Shown here: one piece after another, positions 33,480 through 42,602 of the stretch
How the letters are laid out: every line of letters starts with the position of its first letter
Numbering within the stretch: position 1 is the stretch's first letter
Origin: Paratissierella segnis
GTDB taxonomy: Bacteria > Bacillota > Clostridia > Tissierellales > Tissierellaceae
Length of the DNA stretch: 64,000 nucleotides
Direction of reading: 5' to 3'
Assembly: GCF_014385195.1 (NCBI RefSeq)
Contig: NZ_JACRTG010000018.1
Coordinates: 279,264-343,263, forward strand
Notes under the pieces: model-generated
The model's input: only the letters and a program-made list of their open reading frames with translations
Database searches by the model: none
Told to the model about the DNA's origin: nothing
Made by a program: the position numbers and the translations under genes

Positions 33480-33845
33480 ATGATGAATTACGCATATGCT
33501 AACAACGCTTACAAGACAAATCAGGTCATGACTGCTCCAAAGAAGAAACTTCTCATAATGTTATATGATGGAGCAATAAAAAATCTTAAGTTAGCTGAAT
33601 TAGCCTTACCTAAAAAGGAAATCGAAAATGTAAATCTATATCTTACTAAGACTCAAGATATAATATTTGAATTGATGTCTACATTAAATTTTGAAGCGGG
33701 TGGGGATATAGCAAATAATCTATATCAATTATATGATTATATGATAGATAGACTTATTCGCGCAAATATAGATAAGGACATAGAAGTAGTAAAAGAAGTT
33801 AGAAAATACTTGGAAGAGTTGAGGGATACATGGGAACGGATATAG
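33480..33845 (+). CDS. fliS: Flagellin export chaperone FliS
   Basis: 121 residues, four-helix protein that binds the flagellin C-terminus. YANNAYKTNQVMTAPKKKLLIMLYDGAIKNLKLAE is the FliS signature region (core: LLIMLYDGAI). The next ATG one codon on is an equally possible start. The stop lies 16 bases inside the following frame, indicating coupled translation. Confidence 0.94.
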   Translation: MMNYAYANNAYKTNQVMTAPKKKLLIMLYDGAIKNLKLAELALPKKEIENVNLYLTKTQDIIFELMSTLNFEAGGDIANNLYQLYDYMIDRLIRANIDKDIEVVKEVRKYLEELRDTWERI

Positions 33846-34207
33846 ATGTTCAAAAAATATTTAGGGCTAAAAATCAGATTTTAGATAAAATACTTGATAA
33901 TCTTAGGTTATGGGATGGGAAAGTAGCTACAGGAATAGATCTGATTGAGACAAATCAAGCGTTTTTTAATGAAATAGAAGTATTAAATGAGAAGTTAGCA
34001 AGCGAAAATTTGACTTCCATCTATGATGAAAAATATGAGTATAAGTTAAATCTAATCATAAACGGGCAAAAAAAACTTATTGAAACTTTAAAAGATAGAC
34101 AAGAAGATTTAAAAGACAGCATGGAACAGCTAAAAAAGAAGGATAAGGTTGTTAATAGTTATATAAAAACCGATAAGGAACCGATTTTTATAAATAAGAA
34201 ATTGTAA
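33830..34207 (+). CDS. FliT-like flagellar chaperone
   Basis: 125 residues, helical and charged, with a long coiled coil (LIETLKDRQEDLKDSMEQLKKKDKV). FliT-type chaperones bind FliD and sometimes the export ATPase; their sequences diverge widely, so the call is based on size, helix content and position after fliS. It begins 16 bases before the fliS stop. A strong terminator follows 70 bases downstream. Confidence 0.7.
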   Translation: MGTDIDVQKIFRAKNQILDKILDNLRLWDGKVATGIDLIETNQAFFNEIEVLNEKLASENLTSIYDEKYEYKLNLIINGQKKLIETLKDRQEDLKDSMEQLKKKDKVVNSYIKTDKEPIFINKKL

Positions 34208-34275
34208 ATGGTAGAATTTATTTTGTCGACAAAAAATGATATAAATGACGTAAAAACAATAAAATAAGTGAAAAT

Positions 34276-34309
34276 AAAAAGCGTTATGGAAAAATTTGAC
34301 GCTTTTTTT
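34276..34309 (+). terminator. Intrinsic terminator closing the flaG-fliD-fliS-fliT run
   Basis: AAAAAGCGT (34276-34284) pairs with ACGCTTTTT (34299-34307), and the T-run continues to seven. Confidence 0.85.
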
Positions 34310-34318
34310 ATGTTTTTG

Positions 34319-34347
34319 TTGTAAAATATTGGATTATATGGTAATAT
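34319..34347 (+). promoter_or_regulatory. Candidate sigmaA promoter of the early flagellar operon
   Basis: TTGTAA, 17 bases and TAATAT, with an overlapping TATAAT three bases on. It lies about 25 bases upstream of the riboswitch aptamer, a suitable start-site distance. Confidence 0.55.
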
Positions 34348-34365
34348 AATTTCAATAACAAGATA

Positions 34366-34485
34366 AAAACCTCGACACACGAGCTTTTCATAAGTTAAGG
34401 GCAAACTTATCGAAAGATAAGGACGCAAAACTATAGGGCCTACCCCATGGAATGGTAGCCAGTTACCTAGACGAAAGGTTTTTTT
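34366..34485 (+). promoter_or_regulatory. Cyclic di-GMP-I (GEMM-I) riboswitch with terminator-type platform
   Basis: The aptamer core is nearly canonical: GGCAAAC, a CTTATC/GATAAG stem closed by a GAAA tetraloop, GGACGCAAA, then GGGCCTA, the second stem with GGTAGCC and the closing GTTACC. The 3' part can fold AACCT (around 34368) or ACCT (34465-34468) with AGGTTTT, running into seven T at 34479-34485, so ligand binding probably decides termination. The flgB ribosome-binding site follows 16 bases later. In Clostridioides difficile a riboswitch of this class in front of flgB turns the operon off at high c-di-GMP; the same polarity is likely here but not shown. Confidence 0.95.
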
Positions 34486-34515
34486 GCGTGATTTTTTGTA
34501 AAGGAGGAGTTACAT

Positions 34516-34851
34516 ATGAGTGATTATAGTTATGATTTGATAAAAAAGGGACTAGATATGTCCGCACTTAGGCAGAGAGTTATTTCAAGCAACATTGCCA
34601 ATATAAACACTCCTGATTATAAGGTGAATAAAGTCGAATTTGAGGATATATTAGCAAAGGTAAGGAATGACAAGATTGTGCCTGAACCTGTGGTCAAAAA
34701 GAGGACAGGCACTCGGTTCAATGAAAATGGGAACAATGTAGATTTGGATTTGGAGATGACAGAATTGGCAGCTAATGAGATATATTATACGGTTTTAGTG
34801 TATCAGCTGAATTCTAAGCTTTCTGATTTGAACTATGTAATAAATAAATAG
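34516..34851 (+). CDS. flgB: Flagellar basal-body rod protein FlgB
   Basis: 111 residues. Proximal rod subunit with the rod-family N-terminus LRQRVISSNIANINTPDYK and the C-terminal helix LAANEIYYTVLVYQLNSKLSDL. It is the first gene of the early flagellar operon, directly behind the c-di-GMP riboswitch, with AAGGAGGAG before ATG. Confidence 0.96.
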   Translation: MSDYSYDLIKKGLDMSALRQRVISSNIANINTPDYKVNKVEFEDILAKVRNDKIVPEPVVKKRTGTRFNENGNNVDLDLEMTELAANEIYYTVLVYQLNSKLSDLNYVINK

Positions 34852-34862
34852 ATAACTATTTC

Positions 34863-34897
34863 ACAATTCACAATTCACAATTTACAATTCACTGTTC
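34863..34897 (-). repeat. GAATTGT heptad array, opposite orientation
   Basis: Five units read on the minus strand (plus-strand ACAATTC x3, with one ACAATTT and one ACTGTTC). It fills the flgB-flgC spacer and is the only array in this orientation relative to the genes around it. Confidence 0.8.
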
Positions 34898-34921
34898 ACT
34901 ATTTAAGAGGGAGGTGTTAAT

Positions 34922-35353
34922 GTGTCAGTTTTTTCTTCAATGCAAATAAATGCAAGCGGACTCTCATTGGAGAGGTTAAAGATGGATACTATCTCGACGA
35001 ATATAGCCAATATCAATACCACAAGAACTGAAGAAGGCGGTCCGTATCAAAGAAAGGAGGTAGTATTCGAAGAAAATTTAAAAGCCGTTAAAAATAAATT
35101 AAACGGATCATACGAAAACAAAAGTATGGGAGTCAAAGTAACCGGAATTATTGATGATAATGAAGATTTAAAGGTAGTATATGATCCTTCACATCCGGAT
35201 GCAGATGAAGACGGATATGTGTTTTTTCCAAATGTAAATTTAGTAGATGAAATAATTAATTTAATAAAAGTTCAAAGGACGTATGAGGCAAATGTTACGG
35301 CATTAAATACAAGTAAAACAATATTAAAAAGGGCATTAGAGATTTCTAAATAA
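34922..35353 (+). CDS. flgC: Flagellar basal-body rod protein FlgC
   Basis: 143 residues. INASGLSLERLKMDTISTNIANINTT opening and YEANVTALNTSKTILKRALEI at the C-terminus mark FlgC. GTG start with GGGAGGTG upstream. The adjoining spacer from flgB contains a heptad repeat array, unlike the tight spacing elsewhere in the operon. Confidence 0.96.
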   Translation: MSVFSSMQINASGLSLERLKMDTISTNIANINTTRTEEGGPYQRKEVVFEENLKAVKNKLNGSYENKSMGVKVTGIIDDNEDLKVVYDPSHPDADEDGYVFFPNVNLVDEIINLIKVQRTYEANVTALNTSKTILKRALEISK

Positions 35354-35377
35354 TAAGGCTAAAAAAGGGGGATACAT

Positions 35378-35680
35378 ATGGATATTTCAAGAGTTAATTT
35401 AATAAATGAAGCTATCTCAACTGTAAATAGTTCAAGGACAAATACTCCAAAAGAGCCTGAGTTTTCTTTTAAAGAAATGGTCAACAACGAAATAAACAAA
35501 TTAAATGATAAGAAAATTCAAGCAGACGAACTTGTGGAAGATTTTATTCAGGGTGACGTTGAAGATTTGCATACTGTATTGATTGCATCTGACGAAGCTA
35601 GTCTGGCTTTAGAACTTGCGGTACAAGTAAGAAATAGACTTGTAGAAGCATACAAAGAGATAAACAATATGCAAATTTAA
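35378..35680 (+). CDS. fliE: Hook-basal body complex protein FliE
   Basis: 100 residues, small helical protein joining the MS ring to the rod. FSFKEMVNNEINKLNDKKIQADELVEDFIQGDVEDLHTVLIASDEA contains the family signature (core: GDVEDLHTVLIA) and the C-terminal RNRLVEAYKEINNMQI is typical. Its place between flgC and fliF is standard. Confidence 0.95.
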   Translation: MDISRVNLINEAISTVNSSRTNTPKEPEFSFKEMVNNEINKLNDKKIQADELVEDFIQGDVEDLHTVLIASDEASLALELAVQVRNRLVEAYKEINNMQI

Positions 35681-35707
35681 GTATAGATAAAGGAGTTACA
35701 AACCCTT

Positions 35708-37249
35708 ATGGAAAAGATTACAGAAATTATTGATGGTGCAAAAAATGGTTGGAATAAAATCGACACTAAAAAGAAAATTGCTTTGGTGTCTGTTTTTGTC
35801 ATCGTTATTTTGATCGCTTCCATCTTTACATATGTTTCAAAAAAGACAAATTATGTGGTATTGTTTAGAAATCTTGAGTTAGAGGATGCGGGAAATATTA
35901 TCAGCGATTTAGAGTCTAAGAAGATGTCTTATAAATTGGAAAATGACGGCAGAGATATCTTAATTGATGAGAAGCAAGTCGATAAATATAGGCTTCAATT
36001 GGCTATGGATGGAATGATGCCCGAAAATTCCACCGGATTTGAGATATTTGATGATGTAGGGTTAATGGCAACCGATGAAGACCGAAAGATTATGTATCAA
36101 AGGGCAATCGCAGGGGAATTGCAAAGGTCAATTATGTCTTTAGATGTAGTGAATTCTGCTAAAGTTCACTTGATGATTCCGGAAAAAACCATATTTGAAT
36201 CTGAAGCCAAAGAGTCATCTGCATCTGTAATTATAGATATAAAGCCATCTCAAAAGGTTACAAATGAGATGATAAAAGGAATAGCAGCTTTAATATCAGG
36301 AGCAGTTGACAATTTACCAGAGGCAAACGTTCAGATTATTGATTCTAAAGGTAATTTGCTAAGTGGAATTTTAAAAGAAGAAAATGATGATGTAAGCTCC
36401 CTTGATGTTTTGGATAAGTATCAAAAGATACAAGAGGGCTTTGAAAGAAAGCTAGAGTCGAATGTGTATAATTTATTGGGAAGCGCATTGGGACAGGAAA
36501 AAATAAAAGTATCGGTTTATGCTGACTTAGACTTTGATGCTGAAGAGACTACAACTATAACCTATGAAAATCCTGTTATAAGAAGTGAAGAGATTAAAGC
36601 TACCGGTCCAAACGTAAATACCTTTGTTGGAGGAGGTAATATTGATGACAATATTAGCAATGTCACTGCAGGGGAAAACGGTGATAACTCAACATATGAA
36701 CGAAGCGTCAACAATGAACTTTCTCAGGAAACTAAAACTACTATAAAAGCTCCGGGCAAGGTTAATAGGATGACAACATCTGTAGTGTATGACGGCAATC
36801 TAACTGAAGCTGAAATCGAAAAAATACAAAACCTGGTAGCAACTGCCACTGGTTATGATTTTGATCGAGGAGATCTTATAAGTGTTGAAAGCATATCATT
36901 TGACAAATCATATCAGGATGAAGTCGCTAAGGAACTTGAAGATATTAGATCAAAAGAAGAAAAGAAAGCTTTATATGGAAATTACATTGCATGGGGCTTA
37001 AGAATAGCCGGTATTGTAGTTTTGCTTGTGTTGGGCAGAGCAATACTTGTAAAGAAAAAGCCAAAAGAAGAAGTCTCTGTTGAGGAAGATAATATGGAAG
37101 ATACAAATATAAATATTGATCAGATATTTGATGGAACTGAAGAAGTAATGGAGATTGAAGATGATACTAAAAAATTAACGGCAGAAAAATATGCCAAAGA
37201 AAATCCTGAATTGGCAGCAGATTTAATTAAAGCATGGCTTAAGGAGTAA
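35708..37249 (+). CDS. fliF: Flagellar MS-ring protein FliF
   Basis: 513 residues. TM1 at about 24-44, two periplasmic-type ring-building motifs (YVVLFRNLELEDAGNIISDL region and MYQRAIAGELQRSIMSLDVVNSAKVHLMIPE region), a flexible beta-collar segment, TM2 at about 425-445 and a FliG-binding C-terminal tail (KYAKENPELAADLIKAWL). It forms the base on which rotor and export gate assemble. The AAGGAG is about 14 bases from ATG, longer than usual. Confidence 0.96.
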   Translation: MEKITEIIDGAKNGWNKIDTKKKIALVSVFVIVILIASIFTYVSKKTNYVVLFRNLELEDAGNIISDLESKKMSYKLENDGRDILIDEKQVDKYRLQLAMDGMMPENSTGFEIFDDVGLMATDEDRKIMYQRAIAGELQRSIMSLDVVNSAKVHLMIPEKTIFESEAKESSASVIIDIKPSQKVTNEMIKGIAALISGAVDNLPEANVQIIDSKGNLLSGILKEENDDVSSLDVLDKYQKIQEGFERKLESNVYNLLGSALGQEKIKVSVYADLDFDAEETTTITYENPVIRSEEIKATGPNVNTFVGGGNIDDNISNVTAGENGDNSTYERSVNNELSQETKTTIKAPGKVNRMTTSVVYDGNLTEAEIEKIQNLVATATGYDFDRGDLISVESISFDKSYQDEVAKELEDIRSKEEKKALYGNYIAWGLRIAGIVVLLVLGRAILVKKKPKEEVSVEEDNMEDTNINIDQIFDGTEEVMEIEDDTKKLTAEKYAKENPELAADLIKAWLKE

Positions 37250-37260
37250 TAGGTGATTAT

Positions 37261-38268
37261 ATGAAATCAAGTGAAAGAAATATAAGAAAAGCGGCTATCT
37301 TGTTAATAGCTTTAGGACCGGATATATCATCTTCTATACTAAAACTATTGCCGGACAATTTAATCCAAAAGGTTACATATGAGATAGCAAATATAGATTA
37401 CGTTGAACCATATGAGAGGGATATGGTTATAGAAGAGTTTGTGGAAATGGCGTCCGCAAGGCAATATATTTTGGATGGTGGGATAGACTATGCAAAAAAC
37501 CTTTTGACCAAGGCTTTAGGGACTCAGAGGGCAATGGAGATTATGGATGTTTTGAATCAAATCCAACAAAAGGAGCGACCCTTTGCGATAGCTCGTAAAG
37601 CAGATCCCCATCAATTGTACAATTTACTAATCAATGAGCACCCCCAAACTGTTGCTTTGATATTGTGCTATATACAACCGGATAAAGCTGCGATTGTATT
37701 GTCCCAGTTCCCCTCTGAATTACAAACGGAAGTTGCAGAAAGAATTGGAATGATAAATAGAACGTCACCTTCTATAATCAAAAAAATAGAAAAGATTATG
37801 GAGGCTAAATTCTCAAATATCATTGATAGCGAAAGTGAGACTATAGGTGGAGTAAAATCTCTTGTAGATATATTAAATTCAGTAGATAGAAGTACAGAAA
37901 GAAATATAATCGGCAATTTGGAGACAAATCAACCTGATTTGGCAGAAATCGTCAAATCCAATTTGTTTATCTTTGAAGATATAGTAAATCTTGACAGAAG
38001 CTCGATTCAAAGAATATTACGTGAGGTAAGCAATGAAGACCTTGCCTTGGCATTGAAGGGTGCATCGGAAAAAGTTGTTAATGTTGTATTTAGTAATATG
38101 TCCAAGCGTGCAGCTGAAATGCTAAAGGAAGATATTCAATTTATGGGTCCGGTTCGTTTATCTACGGTTGAAGAAGCTCAATTTAAGATTGTCGGTATCA
38201 TAAGGAGACTGGATGAAGTAGGAGAAATCATCATTGGAAGAGGTGATCAAGATACAGTCATCGTATAG
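37261..38268 (+). CDS. fliG: Flagellar motor switch protein FliG
   Basis: 335 residues, three helical domains. FliG-M has EHPQTVALILCYIQPDKAA (core EHPQ) and FliG-C carries the charged torque helix FEDIVNLDRSSIQRILREV, which faces MotA. It joins FliF to FliM/FliY. The C-terminus overlaps fliH by 35 bases. Confidence 0.97.
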   Translation: MKSSERNIRKAAILLIALGPDISSSILKLLPDNLIQKVTYEIANIDYVEPYERDMVIEEFVEMASARQYILDGGIDYAKNLLTKALGTQRAMEIMDVLNQIQQKERPFAIARKADPHQLYNLLINEHPQTVALILCYIQPDKAAIVLSQFPSELQTEVAERIGMINRTSPSIIKKIEKIMEAKFSNIIDSESETIGGVKSLVDILNSVDRSTERNIIGNLETNQPDLAEIVKSNLFIFEDIVNLDRSSIQRILREVSNEDLALALKGASEKVVNVVFSNMSKRAAEMLKEDIQFMGPVRLSTVEEAQFKIVGIIRRLDEVGEIIIGRGDQDTVIV

Positions 38269-39067
38269 GGTAATTAAAGGGAACAATATATGTTGTGAAG
38301 GTGAATCCAAAATTACAATTAAGAATTCCTATGATAATAAAATTGATTTTTATCCTTCGCCCGAAGAAGAGGAAAAATGTGATGATTTAGCGGATTTAGA
38401 AAGTATTAAGGATGAAATCAGAGCGAGCTTAACAGATGATATAAAAAAAGAATTATATAAAAAAACAGCTGAAGAGAGAAGAAAAATAATCGAAAAGGCA
38501 AATGAAGAGGCCAACAATTTATTGGAAGAAGCCAAAAAGCAAGGTTTTGATAAAGGCTTTAAAAAAGGATGTGAAGAAGGCTTTAAAGAGGGGCTTACTA
38601 ATGGCTACAACCAAGGTATATTAGATGCTAAATCCGAAGCTTCAAAGATTAAAAACAATGCTGTTAAAATAGTCGAAGATGCGCAAGAATCGGTTTCAGA
38701 TTATTTTAGAGAAAGCCATGATCAAATAATTGAATTAGCGGCTGATATGGCTGAATCCATAGTTCATCTAACTATTGATGAATCATCAGAGAACATTTTG
38801 ATGTTGGTAAATCCTATATTGCAAGAATTTGGTAAAACCGAAAACATTGTAATCACCTGCCATCCTGACAATCTTGACTATTTAAAATTGTATAAATATA
38901 AATTGGAAGAGGTATGTCCAAATACTATATTTACCATATTAAGTGATGCAAATTTAGAGAAAGACGGATGCATTGTAGAAAATGAAAATAAGATTATAGA
39001 CTTACAGATTAGAAAGCAGTTAAACTCGATCTTAGAGAGTATTAAAGATATAGATAATATGGAGTGA
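38234..39067 (+). CDS. fliH: Flagellar export ATPase regulator FliH
   Basis: 277 residues. A long charged coiled coil leads into a run of GxxxG steps (GFDKGFKKGCEEGFKEG and on), the FliH hallmark, then the C-terminal domain that binds FliI. TTG start with AGGAG nine bases upstream, inside fliG; a GTG three codons later lacks spacing. It tethers and restrains the FliI ATPase at the export gate. Confidence 0.9.
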   Translation: MEEVIKIQSSYRVIKGNNICCEGESKITIKNSYDNKIDFYPSPEEEEKCDDLADLESIKDEIRASLTDDIKKELYKKTAEERRKIIEKANEEANNLLEEAKKQGFDKGFKKGCEEGFKEGLTNGYNQGILDAKSEASKIKNNAVKIVEDAQESVSDYFRESHDQIIELAADMAESIVHLTIDESSENILMLVNPILQEFGKTENIVITCHPDNLDYLKLYKYKLEEVCPNTIFTILSDANLEKDGCIVENENKIIDLQIRKQLNSILESIKDIDNME

Positions 39068-39072
39068 ATATC

Positions 39073-40389
39073 TTGTTAAATATACCATTTAAGACTTATG
39101 AAGACATTATAAAGAAAAAAGATCATTATTTGAAGATGGGCAAGGTAACTCAGGTTATTGGACTCATAATTCAAGTAGAAGGACTGGAAGTATTTATCGG
39201 AGAAGTGTGTGAAATCAAAATAAACGCAATTGATAAAGTTGTACTATCGGAAGTCGTTGGGTTTAATGGCAATTCAGTGCTTTTGATGCCATTAGATGAT
39301 ATACAAGGGATAGGTCCCGGGTGTTTGGTTAAGCCAACGGGAAAAGCATTGAAAATTAAAATTAGCAATGATTTGCTAGGGTGTACATTAGATGGCTTAG
39401 GAAGACCATTAGTTGATGTAGATTTGTTAAATGGGCTTTATACTGATGTGGACAAGTCTCCACCTAGTCCCTTCGAAAGAAGAAAGATTGAAAATATAAT
39501 GGCGACAGGTGTAAAAGCTATAGATGGATTGCTTACTTGTGGTGAAGGTCAAAGGATTGGTATATTTGCAGGCAGCGGGGTTGGCAAAAGTACACTGCTT
39601 GGTATGATTGCAAAATATAGCGATGCCGATGTAAATGTCATAGCTCTAATCGGCGAAAGGGGCAGAGAGGTACTGGAATTTATCGAAAAAGACTTGGGAC
39701 CCATAGGATATAAAAAGTCCGTGGTAGTATGTGCTACATCTGACCAACCGCCATTGGTAAGACTTAAAGGTGCTTTCGTGGCCACTGCAATAGCAGAATA
39801 TTTTAGGGATCAAGGCAAAAAAGTCATGTTTATGATGGATTCTGTAACGCGTTTTGCCATGGCTCAGAGGGAGATTGGGCTTGCCACAGGAGAACCACCG
39901 ACTACCAAGGGATATACACCATCTGTATTTGCCAAGCTACCAAAATTATTGGAAAGGAGTGGTATGTCAAAGAAGGGCTCCATTACAGCGTTCTATACTG
40001 TTTTAGTTGAAGGTGATGATATGAATGAGCCAATTGCCGACGCTGTAAGAAGTATATTGGATGGACATATTATACTGTCCAGAAAAATAGCAGCTAAAAA
40101 TCATTTCCCAGCAATAGATATACAAAACAGCATAAGCAGACTTATGAAGGAAATTGTATCAGATGAACAATATAATATGGCAGGTGAATTGAAAGAGAAT
40201 ATGGCAATATATGCAGAATCTGAAGATTTAATCAATGTAGGAGCGTACTTAAAGGGAAGCAATCCAAAAATAGATAGGGCAATTCAATTATACAATCCGA
40301 TAAATACATTTTTACGCCAAAATATCGCAGATCATTATACTTTTGATGAAACCGTACATCTTCTTGAAGAAACACTGGACAGTAAGTAA
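39073..40389 (+). CDS. fliI: Flagellum-specific ATP synthase-like ATPase FliI
   Basis: 438 residues. It energises flagellar protein export and is homologous to the F1 beta subunit. Walker A GSGVGKST is at 167-174, Walker B region VMFMMDSVTRFAMAQREI, and GEPPTTKGYTPSVFAKLP is distinctive for FliI. The TTG at 39073 has GGAG eight bases upstream; a GTG at 39064 overlapping the fliH stop would add three residues. Confidence 0.96.
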   Translation: MLNIPFKTYEDIIKKKDHYLKMGKVTQVIGLIIQVEGLEVFIGEVCEIKINAIDKVVLSEVVGFNGNSVLLMPLDDIQGIGPGCLVKPTGKALKIKISNDLLGCTLDGLGRPLVDVDLLNGLYTDVDKSPPSPFERRKIENIMATGVKAIDGLLTCGEGQRIGIFAGSGVGKSTLLGMIAKYSDADVNVIALIGERGREVLEFIEKDLGPIGYKKSVVVCATSDQPPLVRLKGAFVATAIAEYFRDQGKKVMFMMDSVTRFAMAQREIGLATGEPPTTKGYTPSVFAKLPKLLERSGMSKKGSITAFYTVLVEGDDMNEPIADAVRSILDGHIILSRKIAAKNHFPAIDIQNSISRLMKEIVSDEQYNMAGELKENMAIYAESEDLINVGAYLKGSNPKIDRAIQLYNPINTFLRQNIADHYTFDETVHLLEETLDSK

Positions 40390-40395
40390 TAGGGG

Positions 40396-40827
40396 GTGGT
40401 TAATATTTATACTTTTGCAATGGAAAAAATATTGGAATTGAGAGAAATAAAGGAGAAAAATGTCATGGAGGAATTTGCACTATCGCAAAATGAATTGTTG
40501 CATCAAGAATTGATACTAACACGTTTGAACAATCAATATGAAAGTGCCAAGGAAAAAGGGTTGGAAGTTATGGACATTTATGAGTTGAGACAACATGACC
40601 TTTATAAACACAGCCTGGAAGATCGAATAGAAAAACAAGAAGAGTTGATAAAACTTCAAAATGATGAGTTAGAAAAAATCAGACTTGATTTGGTTGATGC
40701 ACAAAAAGAACGAAAAATTATGGAAAATCTTAAGGAAAAGGACTTTGACACTTATAAGGAAAATGTAAAGTCCCTAGAACAAAAGGAATTAGATGAAATG
40801 GCAATACTTAGATTTAATAAAGCATAA
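40396..40827 (+). CDS. fliJ: Flagellar export chaperone FliJ
   Basis: About 140 residues, almost wholly coiled coil, with YTFAMEKILELREIKEKN matching the FliJ N-terminal pattern (F.l..vL.lRe..E). FliJ sits in the FliI ring like the gamma subunit of ATP synthase. The start is uncertain: GTG 40396 abuts the GGGGG ribosome-binding site; ATT 40405 or ATG 40420 are alternatives with better spacing. Confidence 0.85.
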   Translation: MVNIYTFAMEKILELREIKEKNVMEEFALSQNELLHQELILTRLNNQYESAKEKGLEVMDIYELRQHDLYKHSLEDRIEKQEELIKLQNDELEKIRLDLVDAQKERKIMENLKEKDFDTYKENVKSLEQKELDEMAILRFNKA

Positions 40828-40897
40828 TAAATATACAATTTACAACTAATAAGTTATGTGTGAGGCACAATGAAAAGACCCCAAAGTTCGACCATAG

Positions 40898-40932
40898 CAA
40901 TTGTGCATTGTGAACTGTGAATTGTGAATTGT
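40898..40932 (+). repeat. GAATTGT heptad array
   Basis: Five units (CAATTGT, GCATTGT, GAACTGT, GAATTGT x2) preceded by the companion element CCAAAGTTCGACCATAG. It lies between fliJ and fliK, ending 12 bases before the fliK ribosome-binding site. Confidence 0.8.
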
Positions 40933-40957
40933 ATAAATTGTAAAGGAGGTGATAAAG

Positions 40958-42151
40958 ATGATAATTACAGGAATTCAGCTTCCTTATGGCACAGGAGATG
41001 TTAAGGATTTAAAAGGAACTAAAAATCAAGAAGATTTCCTTGCTGTTTTGACAAAAGCAATTAAAACAGAAATTGAAGGAGCTGAAAAAATAGATCTTGA
41101 AGGTCTGGAATCAGAAGATACAAATTCAGTAGATGAAGGCGAATCCGTAGTTGATATAGTTAGCAAATTAGGAGTATTTCTAAATATGCCTTTATGTGAG
41201 AATGAAACTACACCTGATATTCAACAAATTGAAAATCCAGTATCAAATAATATCGGGGTGCTTCAGGCTGCAGAAATCCCATCTAATACTCAAATAGGGC
41301 TCACCTTGGAGGGTGCAGAAGTTAATGAAACAATAATTCCGGGAATCCAAGAAATGCCGTTTAATGACATACAGTCTATGGTAAGTGAAATAGTATCTGA
41401 ACATGTAAGCATACCCGATGCTTTAAATGCAAGACAATTGGGAGATGACGTTTCATTTGATAACAATATCGATTTGGATTCTGAGATGGAACCTAAAAAG
41501 AATGAATGTGTAAGTAATAGCGGCAGAGAAAGTAGAGAAATTATAAAAAAATCAGAAGATGAAGAGGTAAAGTTCAAGGAGCATGAATCCGATGGGACTA
41601 ATCAACCCGGAAGGTTAAAAGATACCATTTTCAATACCTATGTTCATGAAGATAGGGTTATAACAAATGAAACGGATAATTCTTTTGAAAATCAGGTTAT
41701 GCACAAAGAAAATGTACAAAACATAGGAGAAACTATTATTCAATTGATGGAAACAACTACAGAAGGACAGACTTCAGTTATGAAAGTTCAACTCTATCCT
41801 GAGGAATTGGGAACAGTAAATGTAATGCTTAAAATGGATAAAGGAAAGATAAGCACTAAAATATTGGTAGATAATGACCAGATTAAACAATTGTTTGCAG
41901 CTAAAGTCGGAGAAATAAGTGAAAATCTATTTAAGCAAAACATCAATATGGATAGAGTAGAAGTCGAATTGAACTTAGGTGCTATGGAAAATGAAAACTC
42001 GTATTTTGATTCTAATGGGAGTTCCAATAAAAATAACCATGAGCAATTTAAGCAAAATCATTTTATGAAGTTTGATTTTGAAAAAGAATTTAATCTGGAA
42101 GATTTAACTGACAGATATTCTAATTTAAGCTCTATAAGCATTTTGGCATAG
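40958..42151 (+). CDS. fliK: Flagellar hook-length control protein FliK
   Basis: 397 residues. The first ~260 residues are acidic, low-complexity and poorly conserved, as expected for the exported ruler part. The C-terminal domain has the FliK signature MKVQLYPEELGTVNVMLKM and a following helix LFAAKVGEISENLFKQN, which switches the export gate through FlhB. AAGGAGG lies eight bases before the ATG at 40958; an in-frame GTG nine bases earlier overlaps the ribosome-binding site. Confidence 0.92.
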   Translation: MIITGIQLPYGTGDVKDLKGTKNQEDFLAVLTKAIKTEIEGAEKIDLEGLESEDTNSVDEGESVVDIVSKLGVFLNMPLCENETTPDIQQIENPVSNNIGVLQAAEIPSNTQIGLTLEGAEVNETIIPGIQEMPFNDIQSMVSEIVSEHVSIPDALNARQLGDDVSFDNNIDLDSEMEPKKNECVSNSGRESREIIKKSEDEEVKFKEHESDGTNQPGRLKDTIFNTYVHEDRVITNETDNSFENQVMHKENVQNIGETIIQLMETTTEGQTSVMKVQLYPEELGTVNVMLKMDKGKISTKILVDNDQIKQLFAAKVGEISENLFKQNINMDRVEVELNLGAMENENSYFDSNGSSNKNNHEQFKQNHFMKFDFEKEFNLEDLTDRYSNLSSISILA

Positions 42152-42164
42152 AGGAGGGATGATA

Positions 42165-42602
42165 ATGGAAACAAATAATATATCTGCAATGAGAATGGGA
42201 CAAAAAACAACTAATGAGACATCCAACGTACCCGATAGAGGCGGATTATCAATTAATGATTTTCTACAGATAATGGCAGCAGAAATAAGCAATCAAAACC
42301 CTATGGGTGGTGATGGCGGGGGCAGTAAAACAGACTATTTATCTCAAATGGCACAGTTTGCTACCTTAGAACAGCTTACAAGTGTGACTGAGAATTTGAG
42401 TCTCCTTACATTGATGAGTCAACAACAGTATTCCTTTAGCCTTATAGGCAAGGAGGTTACAGTGGCTGATGAAGAAGGCAATGTTACCGGAATAGTTGAA
42501 AAAGTTAAGTTTCATAATGGCATAGCATTGCTTCAAGTAAACGGAGATTATTACTACTTGGGTTCTGTCATTGAAGTGGGACAGAAAGAGGTGGAAGAAT
42601 GA
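42165..42602 (+). CDS. flgD: Flagellar hook assembly (cap) protein FlgD
   Basis: 145 residues, the short Firmicute form. The conserved N-terminal segment INDFLQIMAAEISNQNPMGG and YLSQMAQFATLEQLTSV are the FlgD signatures; a beta-rich end (LIGKEVTVADEEGNVTGIV) follows. It caps the growing hook. ATG 42165 is chosen because the ATG two codons earlier directly abuts the ribosome-binding site. Overlaps the next gene by four bases. Confidence 0.94.
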   Translation: METNNISAMRMGQKTTNETSNVPDRGGLSINDFLQIMAAEISNQNPMGGDGGGSKTDYLSQMAQFATLEQLTSVTENLSLLTLMSQQQYSFSLIGKEVTVADEEGNVTGIVEKVKFHNGIALLQVNGDYYYLGSVIEVGQKEVEE

